A DNA stretch of 64,000 nt, from positions 20,018 to 84,017 of the forward strand of contig JAQSWQ010000039.1 in the NCBI GenBank assembly GCA_029266525.1, written 5' to 3'. A program made the position numbers and the translations under genes. The notes beneath the pieces are model-generated. The model made no database searches, had not been told where the DNA came from, and saw only the letters and a program-made list of their open reading frames with translations. Numbering within the stretch: position 1 is the first letter of the stretch; every line of letters starts with the position of its first letter. Source of the DNA: Microvirga sp. Its GTDB lineage: Bacteria > Pseudomonadota > Alphaproteobacteria > Rhizobiales > Beijerinckiaceae. Shown here piece after piece: positions 8,557-17,403 of the stretch.

Positions 8557-8610
8557 TTAACCGATCAGGTCCAAGTTTCCGGCTTCTACGCGGAGCGTGG
8601 GGACGGTTAA
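8557..8610 (-). promoter_or_regulatory. Two TTAACC half-sites (possible CtrA boxes) between pilin and aldolase genes
   Basis: TTAACC occurs on the + strand at 8557-8562 and on the minus strand at 8605-8610 (written GGTTAA on the + strand). In alphaproteobacteria such as Caulobacter, CtrA binds TTAA-containing boxes and controls pilin expression. The motif is short, so chance occurrence is quite possible. Confidence 0.25.
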
Positions 8611-8660
8611 GGTTGGGCTCACGCGTTCGATTGCCGTTCCGTCAACAGGGGAGAAGAATC

Positions 8661-9308
8661 GTGAGCCGACCCGATCTCGTGCCGCTCCTGGCGCAGATCC
8701 GCGCCACGCCGGTGATCCCCGTCGTCACGATCGAGGATGCGCGGCACTCGATCCAGCTCGCGCGCACGCTCGTCGATGCCGGCCTGCCGATCGTCGAGGT
8801 GACGCTGAGGACCGACAGCGCTCTCGACGCCATCGCGGCGATGGTAAAGGCGGTGCCCGAGGCGATCGTCGGCGCGGGCACGGTCTTGGCCGCAAGCCAG
8901 ATCGGCGAAGCGGTCGAGGCCGGCGCCAAGTTCCTGGTCTCGCCCGGCACGCCGCCGAAGCTCGCCGACGCGCTCGCCGGCGCAGCGGTTCCGGCGCTGC
9001 CCGGCTGCGCCACCCTGTCTGAGGCGATGGCGCTCCTCGAGCGCGGCTTCGAGCTCCTGAAGTTCTTCCCCGCCGTGCCGTCCGGCGGGACCGCGTGGCT
9101 GAAATCCGTGTTCGGCCCGCTGCCGCAGGCGCGCTTCTGCCCGACCGGCGGGCTCGACAACGGCAACGCCGACGAGTTCCTCGCCTTGCCCAACGTGGTC
9201 TGCGTCGGCGGAGCCTGGATGGCGCCGCCGGACGCCATTGCCGCAGGCGATTTCGAGCGCATCGCCCGCTTCGCCAGGGGCGCCGCGACGATTCGGAAGC
9301 CCGGCTGA
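8661..9308 (+). CDS. eda: 2-dehydro-3-deoxy-phosphogluconate (KDPG/KHG) aldolase
   Basis: 215 aa from a GTG with GGGAG about nine bases upstream. It is a single TIM-barrel domain of class I KDPG aldolase. E46 lies in the VEVTLRT motif, the Schiff-base lysine K134 in LLKFFPA, and the phosphate-binding glycines in CPTGGLD. The enzyme splits 2-keto-3-deoxy-6-phosphogluconate to pyruvate and glyceraldehyde 3-phosphate in the Entner-Doudoroff pathway; relatives act on other 2-keto-3-deoxy sugar acids. No edd or zwf is beside it, so which sugar acid it serves is open. Confidence 0.9.
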   Translation: MSRPDLVPLLAQIRATPVIPVVTIEDARHSIQLARTLVDAGLPIVEVTLRTDSALDAIAAMVKAVPEAIVGAGTVLAASQIGEAVEAGAKFLVSPGTPPKLADALAGAAVPALPGCATLSEAMALLERGFELLKFFPAVPSGGTAWLKSVFGPLPQARFCPTGGLDNGNADEFLALPNVVCVGGAWMAPPDAIAAGDFERIARFARGAATIRKPG

Positions 9309-9379
9309 ACCCCCGGCTCGAACCAAGACGCGCTCTCCCCGTTCCTCCTGCGCGGGAATTCATGACGAGGAGGTTCGAG

Positions 9380-10135
9380 ATGGTCGATGCCAGGCGGGTG
9401 CTGGACCTGTTGGTCGGCGCGGCGAGCAGGCCCGGACAGCCCGGCGGGCAGGGCGGCGGCCTCGGCCAAGCCGTTCAGCAGGCAACCGGGCGGTCGCCCG
9501 ACCAGCTCGCGCGCAAGGCGCAGGACTTCATCAACCGCAATCCCGGCCTCGCCGAAGCGGCGCTGATGAGCGTTGCGGGCCTGCTCCTCGGCTCGCGCCA
9601 GGGCCGGGGCATCGCCCGCAGCCTCGCCGGGCTCGGCGGCCTCGCCCTCGTCTCCGGCCTCGCCTACAAGGCCTTCCAGAACTATCAGGCCGGAAAGCCG
9701 CTGCTCGGCGCCGGGCAAGCCGGAGGCGGTTCGACGGCGTCGCTGCCCGGGCCGGCGGCCTTCGATCCCACCCAGACGAGCGAGGACGACGTTATGCTCT
9801 TCGCCCGCGCGATGGTGGCCGCGGCGACCGCCGACGGGCGCATGGACGATGCCGAGCGCACGCGCATCGTCGGCGCGCTCGCGCAGGCCGGCATCGACGC
9901 GGAAGCGACCGGATGGCTCGCCCGCGAGCTCGCCGCGCCGGCGACGGTCGAAGAACTGGCAGACCCGATCCAGACGGCTGAGAAGGCGGCGCAGGTCTAT
10001 GCCGCCGCGCGGGTCGCCGTCGATCCCGACACCATGCAGGAGCGCGAGTTCCTGCGCCAATTGGCCGAATCGCTCGATCTCGACCCGCAGCTCAAGGCCC
10101 ATATCGACGAGGCGGCGAGCGGGGTGCAGGCGTGA
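9380..10135 (+). CDS. DUF533-family (YebE-like) membrane-associated protein
   Basis: 251 aa. I chose the ATG at 9380 because GAGGAGG lies about seven bases upstream; an ATG at 9362 is also in frame. The N-terminal part is Gly/Gln-rich, and there is a hydrophobic stretch near residues 68-85 (AALMSVAGLLLGS). The C-terminal half matches the TerB-like helical region of DUF533 proteins (DDVMLFARAMVAAATADG, RMDDAERTRIV). E. coli YebE is the best-known homologue and its function is unknown. It is not obviously in an operon with its neighbours. Confidence 0.8.
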   Translation: MVDARRVLDLLVGAASRPGQPGGQGGGLGQAVQQATGRSPDQLARKAQDFINRNPGLAEAALMSVAGLLLGSRQGRGIARSLAGLGGLALVSGLAYKAFQNYQAGKPLLGAGQAGGGSTASLPGPAAFDPTQTSEDDVMLFARAMVAAATADGRMDDAERTRIVGALAQAGIDAEATGWLARELAAPATVEELADPIQTAEKAAQVYAAARVAVDPDTMQEREFLRQLAESLDLDPQLKAHIDEAASGVQA

Positions 10136-10163
10136 TCGCCTCTCCCGCTTGGAGAAGAGGGAG

Positions 10164-11345
10164 TTATGCCGCCTTCCTTGTCTCCAGGAACTCGCCCATG
10201 CGGTCGAGCGCGCGCAGGATGTTTTCGGCGGAGTTGGCGTAGGAGAGGCGGAGATAGCCCTCGCCGTGCACCCCGAAATCCGGCCCGCCGATCACCGCGA
10301 CGCCGGCCTCATCGAGGAGGGTCGAGGCGAGCGCCTTCGCCTTCCAGCCGGTGCGGGAGACGTTCGGAAAGGCGTAGAAGGCGCCCTTCGGCGTGATGCA
10401 GGAGACGCCGGGCAGCCGGTTCAGCCCCTCGACCACGATCTTCCGGCGGCGGTCGAATTCCTCGACCATCTCGCGCACGCAATCCTGCGGCCCGCTGAGC
10501 GCCGCGATCCCGGCCCACTGCGTCGCGGCGTTGACGCAGGAATGCGCGTTGACGGCGAGCTTGCGCATGTTCTCGTAGAGCGGCTTCGGCCATACCGACC
10601 AGCCGAGCCGCCAGCCGGTCATGGCGTAGGTCTTGGAGGCGCCGTCGAGATAGACGAGCCGGTCGCGCAGCTCCGGATAGCGCAAGAGCGAGACGTGCTC
10701 CTCGCCGTCATAGGTCATGGTCCCGTAGATCTCGTCCGACATCACCGCCACGTCGGGATGCTTGGCGAGCCCGCCCACGAGCCGCTCGATCTCGACCTTC
10801 GGCGTGACGCCGCCGGTCGGATTGGCGGGCGAGTTCAGGATCAGGAGGCGGGTGCGCGGGGTGATCAGCGACAGCGTCTCCTCCGCCGAGAAGGCAAAGC
10901 CGTTGGCCTCGCGGATTGGCACCGGGACCGGAATCGCGCCGGTGAACTCGATCATCGAGCGGTAGATCGGGAAGCCGGGGTCCGGATAGAGGATCTCGGC
11001 CCCTGGCTCGCCGAACATCAGGATCGTCGCGAACATGGTGACCTTGCCCCCGGGCAGGATCATCACGCTCTCGGGCGACACCTCGACCGAGAACCGTCGA
11101 TCGAGATCGGCCGCAACCGCCTCGCGCAAGGGGAGGATGCCGGTCGCCGGCGTGTAGCCGTGATGCCCGTCGCGCAGCGCCTTCACGGCCGCCTCGACGA
11201 TGTGCGGCGGCGTCGGGAAATCCGGCTGGCCGATGCCCAGATTGATGATGTCGCGGCCCTTCGCGGCAAGCTCGGTCGCGCGGGCAAGGACCGCGAAAGC
11301 ATTCTCCTCGCCGATGCGGGAGAAGGCGGGCACGACATGCGGCAT
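10164..11345 (-). CDS. PLP-dependent class I/II aminotransferase (aspartate-aminotransferase fold)
   Basis: 393 aa from an ATG preceded by GAGGA eight bases upstream; the frame is open upstream but that part is not protein-like. Fold-type I landmarks are present: LNSPANPTGG, the PLP-phosphate and ring contacts in MSDEIYG, the Schiff-base lysine K238 in SKTYAMTGWRLG, and a C-terminal arginine in YLRLSYA that binds the substrate carboxylate. Family members transaminate aspartate, aromatic or other amino acids with 2-oxoglutarate or pyruvate. The exact substrate cannot be read from the sequence. It stands alone, convergent with the DUF533 gene. Confidence 0.9.
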   Translation of the reverse strand: MPHVVPAFSRIGEENAFAVLARATELAAKGRDIINLGIGQPDFPTPPHIVEAAVKALRDGHHGYTPATGILPLREAVAADLDRRFSVEVSPESVMILPGGKVTMFATILMFGEPGAEILYPDPGFPIYRSMIEFTGAIPVPVPIREANGFAFSAEETLSLITPRTRLLILNSPANPTGGVTPKVEIERLVGGLAKHPDVAVMSDEIYGTMTYDGEEHVSLLRYPELRDRLVYLDGASKTYAMTGWRLGWSVWPKPLYENMRKLAVNAHSCVNAATQWAGIAALSGPQDCVREMVEEFDRRRKIVVEGLNRLPGVSCITPKGAFYAFPNVSRTGWKAKALASTLLDEAGVAVIGGPDFGVHGEGYLRLSYANSAENILRALDRMGEFLETRKAA

Positions 11346-11558
11346 GGGCGTTTCCTCGGGGTCGGCGGCCGCGGCATGGGGGAAACATCGCGACAAGTCA
11401 AACCTTCCGGTTTCCCCTCCGGCAACCACGTTTTGCGATCACATCGGCGCAAGCAAACGCTAACCCTGTGCGTCGCCTCACCGCTAAACTTTTCGTCTTA
11501 TGGTCCGAACTGCGCGAACGAGGCATTGCTCTGCCCGCCCGCGCAGGGAGACAGGGCC

Positions 11559-11870
11559 ATGGTCGATCCTCTCATCGTCGAGCGGCTCCGGCAGGACGCG
11601 CACGGGATGCATCCCGGCCTCTTCGGGCATTCCCACTTCGCCTCACCCCTCTGCCGCATCGAGACCCTGGCCTACACTGTCGGCCAGAAGGCGCCGGCGG
11701 TGCTGGCCGAAGCGAGCGAGATCCTCGCTCTCGTCACCGCGGCGAAGAGCGCGGCGCCTAGCCGCGACGAGATCGCGGAAGCAATCGAGGACGTCTGCGG
11801 CGACGAGCTCAGCGGCTCTTGCGTCAACCGCATCGCCGATGCGGTGATGAAACTGTATCGCGGGCGCTGA
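11559..11870 (+). CDS. Small hypothetical protein, probably helical
   Basis: 103 aa, with GGGAG nine bases before the ATG. There is no signal peptide or membrane segment. The sequence alternates charged and hydrophobic residues as in a helical soluble protein (PAVLAEASEILALVTAAK, RDEIAEAIEDVC), with three cysteines and two histidines (GHSHFASPLC). No family is recognised. It lies divergent from the aminotransferase gene and ends seven bases before the stop of the convergent vapC. Confidence 0.6.
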   Translation: MVDPLIVERLRQDAHGMHPGLFGHSHFASPLCRIETLAYTVGQKAPAVLAEASEILALVTAAKSAAPSRDEIAEAIEDVCGDELSGSCVNRIADAVMKLYRGR

Positions 11871-11876
11871 GCTCGC

Positions 11877-12263
11877 TCAGATCGCGCAGCGAACGTCGGT
11901 GTGGGCGAAGTCGTTGCCCTTGAACAGCAGCGGCGCGTCATGCGCCACCGCTGCCGCATAGGCGAGGCAATCCCCGAAATTCAGGCGCGCCGGATGTCCG
12001 GTGCCGCGGCCGTAGCGCCGATCGGCCTCGGCTGCGATATGGGCCTGGCGAGCGTCGGACGGCAACACCCGAATATCGGCACGCTGGAGATAGCTCTCCA
12101 GAGCGTCTCGGGAAAACTTGCGACGTCGCAGGTTTATGCAGGTCTCGAGATAACACGAGACCGGCAGCCAAACGCCTCCTTGGGCGAGTGAGCTTTCCAG
12201 GAGGTCGGCTTCGGGTTCATCCAACAGAATGGCAAGAAGGGCCGAGCTGTCGACGACGATCAA
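11877..12263 (-). CDS. vapC: PIN-domain ribonuclease toxin, VapC type
   Basis: 128 aa, normal for VapC. The PIN-domain acidic cluster is intact: D5 ([11 protein letters not shown]), E40 (SCYLET), D98 (NFGDCLAYA) and D118 (FKGNDF), which together bind the catalytic Mg/Mn. Such toxins are endoribonucleases that cut tRNA or rRNA when not bound by antitoxin. Its ATG overlaps the stop of the upstream vapB (ATGA), the standard arrangement for coupled expression. As all catalytic residues are present, the toxin looks active. Confidence 0.9.
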   Translation of the reverse strand: MIVVDSSALLAILLDEPEADLLESSLAQGGVWLPVSCYLETCINLRRRKFSRDALESYLQRADIRVLPSDARQAHIAAEADRRYGRGTGHPARLNFGDCLAYAAAVAHDAPLLFKGNDFAHTDVRCAI

Positions 12264-12535
12264 TCGCGCTGCTCATCTTCGTAGAGGTAATCGAACATCC
12301 GATCCGCCTCTTCCCAAACAGCCTTCTTCTCTTCGTCGCTAAGCTTCGGGAGCGTCGCCCGAAAGGCCCTCATGCGCGCGAGCCGCTCGGCGACGGTGCG
12401 TTCCTTCTCCGCTCGAGCCCGTTCGGTCTCAGCCGCGATCGCGCGCGCGATCACCGCAGAGGGACCCTCTCCGGTCTCGCGGCCAAGCGCGCGGATCTGA
12501 TCCTCGACTTTCTTATTGCGCAAGGTAATAGCCAT
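12260..12535 (-). CDS. vapB: VapB-family antitoxin
   Basis: 91 aa. The N-terminus ([18 protein letters not shown], then [13 protein letters not shown]) is the short DNA-binding region of the Rv0623-type VapB antitoxin family. The C-terminal half is highly charged and probably wraps the toxin. The stop overlaps the vapC start by four bases. An alternative in-frame ATG eight codons upstream lies inside the 14-bp palindrome, so the shorter start is more likely. VapBC complexes commonly repress their own promoter, and the palindrome just upstream is the likely site. Confidence 0.85.
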   Translation of the reverse strand: MAITLRNKKVEDQIRALGRETGEGPSAVIARAIAAETERARAEKERTVAERLARMRAFRATLPKLSDEEKKAVWEEADRMFDYLYEDEQRD

Positions 12536-12552
12536 GCTGCAGGTCCGGAGCG

Positions 12553-12566
12553 GAAGCATATGCTTC
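12553..12566. promoter_or_regulatory. 14-bp perfect palindrome upstream of vapBC (candidate operator)
   Basis: gaagcatatgcttc is perfectly self-complementary and sits 18 nt upstream of the vapB ATG, where autoregulatory VapBC operators are usually found. It also lies in the intergenic region shared with the divergent dehydratase gene. Function is inferred from position and symmetry only. Confidence 0.45.
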
Positions 12567-12757
12567 GGGTCCACGCCTGTAGCACATCTGCGGATCGCTT
12601 TCCAGGCGTGGCGACTTACAGGCATGCGCGGGTTCCGGGGCTAGGCCGTGCGACGCGCCGGTTGATTTCGCCCCGCCCTCCGGCCACAGTCCCGGCCATT
12701 CCGACACGACGTGACGCGGGCAATGCCCGCCGGGAGGAACAGGATGGCTGGAAAGGG

Positions 12758-14563
12758 ATGGCTGGAAAGCCGCGGCGGATTTCGCCCGACAAGCTTCGCT
12801 CACGCCTGTGGTTCGACAATCCGGACAATCCGGGCATGACCGCGCTCTATATCGAGCGCTACCTGAACTTCGGGCTCACGCCGAAGGAGCTGCAATCCGG
12901 CAAGCCGATCATCGGCATCGCCCAGACCGGCTCCGATCTCTCGCCGTGCAACCGCCACCACCTCGAGCTCGCGAAGCGCGTGCGCGAAGGCATCGTCTCG
13001 GCCGGCGGCGTCGCCTTCGAGTTCCCGACCCACCCCATCCAGGAGACCGGCAAGCGCCCGACCGCCTGCCTCGACCGCAACCTCACCTATCTCTCGCTGG
13101 TCGAGCTGCTCTACGGCTACTTCCTCGACGGCGTGGTGCTGCTGACCGGCTGCGACAAGACCATGCCGGCCTGCCTGATGGCGGCCGCGACCGTCAACAT
13201 CCCGGCGATTTCGCTCAATGTCGGACCGATGCTCAACGGCTGGAGCCAGAACGAGCGGCTCGGCTCGGGAACCGTGGTCTGGAAGGCGCGCGAGCGTCAC
13301 GCCGCCGGCGACATCGACTACCAGCAATTCATCGACATCGTCGCGGGCTCGGCGCCCTCGGTCGGGCACTGCAACACCATGGGCACGGCCTCGACCATGA
13401 ATGCGCTCGCGGAGGCGCTCGGCATGTCCTTGCCGGGCTCGGCCGCGATTCCGGCGCCCTATCGCGAGCGCGGCCAGACGGCCTATGAGACCGGCAAGCG
13501 CATCGTCGACATGGTCTGGGAGGATTTGAAGCCCTCCGACATCATGACCCGCGCGGCCTTCGAGAACGTCATCGTCGCGAACACCGCGATCGGCGGCTCG
13601 ACCAACGCGCCGATCCACATCAACGCCATCGCGAAGCACATCGGCGTGCCGCTCAGCTGCGACGACTGGGAGAGGATCGGCTACGACATCCCGCTCCTCG
13701 TCAACATGCAGCCGGCGGGGTTCTATCTCGGCGAGGAGTACTTCCGGGCCGGCGGTCTGCCGGCGGTGATCGCCGAGCTGATCGCGGCCGGCAAGATCCA
13801 CGAGACCTGCATCACGGCGAACGGCAAGACCATCGGCGAGAACTGCAAGGGCCGCTTCTCGTGGGACCGCGAGGTCATCAAGCCCTACAAGCAGCCGCTC
13901 AAGGAGAAGGCCGGCTTCCTCAACCTCAAGGGCAGCCTGTTCGACTCGGCGATCATGAAGACGAGCGTCATCTCGGAGGAGTTCCAGAAGCGCTATCTCG
14001 ACGATCCGAAGGACCCGAACGCATTCGAGGGACCCGTGGTCGTATTCGACGGGCCCGAGGACTACCACCACCGGCTCGACGATCCCGCCCTCGGGATCGA
14101 CGAGCACACCATCCTGATCATGCGCGGCGCAGGGCCGATCGGCTATCCGGGCGCCGCCGAGGTCGTGAACATGCAGCCGCCGGCGGCGCTCATCAAGCGC
14201 GGCGTGCATTCGCTGCCCTGCATCGGCGACGGCCGCCAGTCCGGCACCTCGGGCACGCCCTCGATCCTCAACGCCTCGCCCGAGGCGGCGGCCGGCGGCG
14301 GTCTCGCGCTGCTCCAGACCGGCGACCGCATCCGCATCGACCTCAACAAGCGCTCGGCCGAGATCCTCGTGCCCAAGGACGAGCTCGCGCGGCGCCGAAA
14401 GGACGTCGAGGCCCGCAACGGCGCCGCCTATCCGGCAAGCCAGACGCCCTGGCAGGAGATCCAGCGCTCGATGGTCGACCAGCTCTCCGAGGGCATGGTG
14501 CTGAAGCCGGCCGTGAAGTACCAGAAGGTCGCGCAGACCTTCGTGCCGCGGGACAATCATTGA
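12758..14563 (+). CDS. IlvD/Edd-family sugar-acid dehydratase (D-xylonate dehydratase-like)
   Basis: 601 aa. The three iron-sulfur cysteines of the family are visible: C64 ([10 protein letters not shown]), C132 (TGCDKTMPA) and C205 ([10 protein letters not shown]). The N-terminal signature [20 protein letters not shown] and the overall length resemble pentonate dehydratases such as Caulobacter D-xylonate dehydratase more than dihydroxyacid dehydratase of valine synthesis. The reaction would be removal of water from an aldonic acid to give a 2-keto-3-deoxy acid. The frame is open upstream to 12188, but the start is the ATG before AGKPRRIS. The assignment xylonate versus arabonate or fuconate is not certain. 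Confidence 0.85.
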   Translation: MAGKPRRISPDKLRSRLWFDNPDNPGMTALYIERYLNFGLTPKELQSGKPIIGIAQTGSDLSPCNRHHLELAKRVREGIVSAGGVAFEFPTHPIQETGKRPTACLDRNLTYLSLVELLYGYFLDGVVLLTGCDKTMPACLMAAATVNIPAISLNVGPMLNGWSQNERLGSGTVVWKARERHAAGDIDYQQFIDIVAGSAPSVGHCNTMGTASTMNALAEALGMSLPGSAAIPAPYRERGQTAYETGKRIVDMVWEDLKPSDIMTRAAFENVIVANTAIGGSTNAPIHINAIAKHIGVPLSCDDWERIGYDIPLLVNMQPAGFYLGEEYFRAGGLPAVIAELIAAGKIHETCITANGKTIGENCKGRFSWDREVIKPYKQPLKEKAGFLNLKGSLFDSAIMKTSVISEEFQKRYLDDPKDPNAFEGPVVVFDGPEDYHHRLDDPALGIDEHTILIMRGAGPIGYPGAAEVVNMQPPAALIKRGVHSLPCIGDGRQSGTSGTPSILNASPEAAAGGGLALLQTGDRIRIDLNKRSAEILVPKDELARRRKDVEARNGAAYPASQTPWQEIQRSMVDQLSEGMVLKPAVKYQKVAQTFVPRDNH

Positions 14564-14615
14564 TCCCGCACCGGTTGAAGTTCTCGCCGGCAGGCGGATG
14601 GATTAGCCTCGCGGC

Positions 14616-14912
14616 ATGCTCACATTAGACCAGATCGATCCGCTCGTCGGGGAGGTCGCCGCAACGACGCTCGCCTCGGGCGTGGTCGACCGCATCTTCA
14701 GCGAGCCGACAATCGATTCGCGGGGTCACGAGGCGCTCCGCATCACGATTGTGATCGAGGACGACGCCTTGCCGAAGATCAGCGGCGACGCGGCGCTCGA
14801 GACACTTGTCGGCGTTCACCGGAAGTTGCAGGAGGCAGGCGAGGAACGGTTGCCGATTGTGGGATACGCCACGCACGAGGATCTGGTCGAAGGTGGCGAT
14901 CCTCAACCCTGA
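14616..14912 (+). CDS. Small conserved-looking hypothetical protein, partner of a HEPN-like gene
   Basis: 98 aa, soluble, acidic. The middle (HEALRITIVIEDDALPKISG) looks like a compact alpha/beta protein. No family is recognised, and the sequence lacks the GSxxxxD-type motif of the minimal nucleotidyltransferases that usually accompany HEPN proteins. It overlaps the following HEPN-like gene by 20 bases, which indicates translational coupling and a joint function. By analogy with other two-gene HEPN modules it could be the antitoxin or regulatory partner. Confidence 0.6.
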   Translation: MLTLDQIDPLVGEVAATTLASGVVDRIFSEPTIDSRGHEALRITIVIEDDALPKISGDAALETLVGVHRKLQEAGEERLPIVGYATHEDLVEGGDPQP

Positions 14913-15402
14913 GCATCTCCTGGAGCAGGCGGAACGGCTCATCGCGCGTCCGCGCGCCGGTCCGCCGCGGCAAGTCGACATCCGGCGGGCGATCTCGAGC
15001 GCGTACTACGCCGTCCTGCATGCGACGCTGACCGCCGCCGCCGACGAGTTCGTAGGCGTGTCCCTGCGTTCGGACCGGCGCTACGGGCTGGTGCATCGGA
15101 GCGTGGACCATAGGGCGCTTGCAGACCTCTGTGCCGAAGCCGTCCGTCACCACACAAGCCCGCGGTTCGCCCGCTATTCGCCCGACGCCGGCTTCGGCGC
15201 CGGTCTCCAAGCCTTTGCGGCGGTTGCCTTGGATTTGCAGGAGAAGCGCATTGCGGCGGATTACGACCCCATGATCAGGGTCAGAACGGCAGATGCGCGG
15301 GTCGCGATCGATACGGCTCGCGTAGCCTTGAGGACGCTCGCGGCCGCTCCTGACGATCGTCGCAGATCCTTCCTCGCGCTTCTCCTCTTCCGTTCTCGGT
15401 AG
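14893..15402 (+). CDS. HEPN-domain-like protein
   Basis: 169 aa from a GTG inside the preceding gene. The N-terminal half is helical and has the HEPN-like pattern DIRRAISSAYYAVLHATL. A candidate HEPN ribonuclease motif Rx4H is present (R63-YGLV-H68), with a second Arg/His-rich stretch (AVRHHTSPRF) after it. HEPN proteins are often RNases in toxin-antitoxin and defence systems; others only bind nucleotides or scaffold. The family assignment rests on pattern recognition, and catalytic activity is unproven. It forms a two-gene unit with the 98-aa gene. Confidence 0.6.
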   Translation: MAILNPEHLLEQAERLIARPRAGPPRQVDIRRAISSAYYAVLHATLTAAADEFVGVSLRSDRRYGLVHRSVDHRALADLCAEAVRHHTSPRFARYSPDAGFGAGLQAFAAVALDLQEKRIAADYDPMIRVRTADARVAIDTARVALRTLAAAPDDRRRSFLALLLFRSR

Positions 15403-15419
15403 CAGGTCAGTCGAAGCCA

Positions 15420-16268
15420 ATGTCCAGTATCGCCGCCCGCCGCGCCGCCTTCCGCACGCTCCACGAGCGCGGCTGCTTCGTCATCCCGAATCCATGGGAC
15501 GCCGGCACGGCGCGGTATCTGCGCCATCTCGGCTTCAAGGCGCTCGCGACGACGAGCTCGGGCTTCTCTTTCACTAAGGCGCTGCCCGACACCGACTGGG
15601 CCGTGCCGGTCGAGATGGCGCTCGCTCACATCGCCGAGATCGTCGACGCGACCGAGCTGCCGGTGAACGCCGATTTCGAATCGGGCTACGCGCATGAGCC
15701 GGAGGGCGTCGCCGCCAATGTCGCGGCTTGCGTCGCGGCCGGCGTTGCCGGTCTCTCGATCGAGGATGCAACCGGCGACAAGTCAAAGCCGCTCTACGAT
15801 CTCGCCCTCGGCGTCGAGCGCATGCGGGCCGCGCGCGCCGCGATCGACGCGAGCGGCGCGGAGGTGCTTCTGACCGGCCGCGCCGAATGCTACCTCGTCG
15901 GCCATCCTGATCCGCTCAAGGAATCGATCCGGCGGCTCCAGGCCTATGCCGAGGCCGGCGCCGACGTGCTCTACGCGCCCGGGCCGCGCAAGCGCGACGA
16001 GATCAAGGCGATCGTCGAGGCGGTCGCGCCGAAGCCGGTCAACGTGCTGATGAGCTCGAATGTGGGCCTCGCCGTTGAGGACCTCGCCGCAATCGGCGTG
16101 CGCCGGATCAGCGTCGGCTCGGCGCTGTCGCGTGCCGCCTGGGGCGCCTTCATCCGCGCCGCGAAGGCGATCGCGCGGGATGGGAGCTTCGCCGGCTTCG
16201 ACGGCTCGGTCTCCTTCGCCGAGCTCAACGGCTTCTTCCGCGAGGATTTGAAGGAGCGCTCCTCGTGA
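15420..16268 (+). CDS. Isocitrate lyase/PEP mutase-family enzyme
   Basis: 282 aa, a single TIM barrel of the PEP mutase/isocitrate lyase superfamily. Visible landmarks are the N-terminal FVIPNPWDAGTAR, the TTSSGFSF loop, the metal-site Asp in VNADFESGYA, the acidic SIEDATG, and TGRAECYL. Members cleave or form C-C or C-P bonds in 2-oxoacids or 2-hydroxy dicarboxylates such as 2-methylisocitrate, oxaloacetate and phosphonopyruvate. The lyase-type KKCGH motif is not present, so a classical isocitrate lyase is unlikely. The last four bases overlap the GTG of the next gene (GTGA), suggesting co-translation. Confidence 0.85.
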   Translation: MSSIAARRAAFRTLHERGCFVIPNPWDAGTARYLRHLGFKALATTSSGFSFTKALPDTDWAVPVEMALAHIAEIVDATELPVNADFESGYAHEPEGVAANVAACVAAGVAGLSIEDATGDKSKPLYDLALGVERMRAARAAIDASGAEVLLTGRAECYLVGHPDPLKESIRRLQAYAEAGADVLYAPGPRKRDEIKAIVEAVAPKPVNVLMSSNVGLAVEDLAAIGVRRISVGSALSRAAWGAFIRAAKAIARDGSFAGFDGSVSFAELNGFFREDLKERSS

Positions 16269-17392
16269 CCGACCTCGCGAGCTGGACGCCGCGGCCTCGG
16301 CCCGAGCGGCGCGCGCATGAGGGACGCTATGTGCGCCTCGAGCCGCTCGATTCCGCGCGCCACGGCGATCACCTCTTCGAGGCGGGACCGACCGATGCCG
16401 CGCTCCTGCGCTACCTCCCCGAGCTTCCGTTTCCCGACCGCGCCTCCTTTCAGCCCTGGCTCGACAAGGCTGCCGCCTCGGAAGACCCGCTGTTCTTCGT
16501 GGCGGTCGATCGCGACACCGGCCGTGCCGAGGGGCGGCTTTCGCTGATGCGTATCGACGCGGCGAACGGCGTCATCGAGACCGGGCACCTCCTATTCGGC
16601 CCGCGCCTGTCGCGCGGCCGGGCTGCGACCGAGGCGATCCATCTTCTCGCCCGCCACGTCTTCGACGATCTCGGCTACCGCCGGTTCGAATGGAAGTGCA
16701 ACGACGCCAACGAGCCCTCGAAGCGCGCGGCGATCCGCTTCGGCTTCGCTTTCGAAGGCGTCTTCCGCCAGCACATGGTGGTGAAGGGCGAGAACCGCGA
16801 CACCGCCTGGTACTCGATGATCGATTCCGAATGGCCGGCGCGCCGCCGCGCCTTCGAGCGCTGGCTCGACCCGGCCAATTTCGATGCCGCGGGTCGTCAG
16901 CGCCTCAGCTTGTCCTGCCTCAATGCGGAGGAGATCGAGGACGGCGACGTGGGTCTCCGCCTCTCCAAACCCGCCGACCTCGCCGCGATCCGCGCGCTCC
17001 AGCGCAGCGCCTATGCGCGCAACCACGAAATCCTCGGCGTCGAGCCGCAGCCGCTGCAGTTCGACTACGCGACGCTGCCTGGCCACTACGAGACCTGGGT
17101 GGCTGACAGTGACGGGGCTCTCGCCGGCGCGCTGATCCTCGATCCGCACCCGGATCACCTCCTGATCTGGAGCATCGCCGTCGCGCCGGGGGCGCAGAAG
17201 CAAGGGCTCGGCCGCCGGCTCCTCCTCGCGGCGGAGGCGCGGGCCCGGGCGCTCGGTCTGCGCACGATTCGCCTCTTCACCGGTGAGAAGCTCACGGAGA
17301 ACGTGCGCTGGTACGAGCGCCACGGCTATGCCATTGAGCGCGTCGAGCAATGGGACGACCGCCGGGTCGTCTTCATGGACAAGCGCATCTGA
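16265..17392 (+). CDS. Tandem GNAT-domain acetyltransferase fusion
   Basis: 375 aa, about twice a normal GNAT. Residues about 15-185 resemble RimJ/RimL-type N-acetyltransferases (GRYVRLEPLDS, RFEWKCNDANEPSKRAA, FGFAFEGVFRQH). Residues about 225-370 form a second, ordinary GNAT (RLSKPADLAAIRALQ, acetyl-CoA loop APGAQKQGLGRRLL, NVRWYERHGY). Both halves keep recognisable acetyl-CoA motifs. It starts with a GTG overlapping the upstream stop, so it is coupled to the PEP mutase-family gene. The acceptor is unknown: protein N-termini, amino sugars and polyamines are all possible. Confidence 0.85.
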   Translation: MTDLASWTPRPRPERRAHEGRYVRLEPLDSARHGDHLFEAGPTDAALLRYLPELPFPDRASFQPWLDKAAASEDPLFFVAVDRDTGRAEGRLSLMRIDAANGVIETGHLLFGPRLSRGRAATEAIHLLARHVFDDLGYRRFEWKCNDANEPSKRAAIRFGFAFEGVFRQHMVVKGENRDTAWYSMIDSEWPARRRAFERWLDPANFDAAGRQRLSLSCLNAEEIEDGDVGLRLSKPADLAAIRALQRSAYARNHEILGVEPQPLQFDYATLPGHYETWVADSDGALAGALILDPHPDHLLIWSIAVAPGAQKQGLGRRLLLAAEARARALGLRTIRLFTGEKLTENVRWYERHGYAIERVEQWDDRRVVFMDKRI

Positions 17393-17403
17393 CGAGGAAC
17401 ACG

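Noticed and set aside
12188..12757. Open upstream extension of the dehydratase frame
   Set aside because: It crosses the vapBC genes on the other strand and has no homology-like features. The family N-terminus begins after 12758.
12800..14560. Long minus-strand frame opposite the IlvD-type dehydratase
   Set aside because: Composition is Asp/Arg/Val-rich and mirrors the codon pattern of the true gene. No ribosome-binding site or domains.
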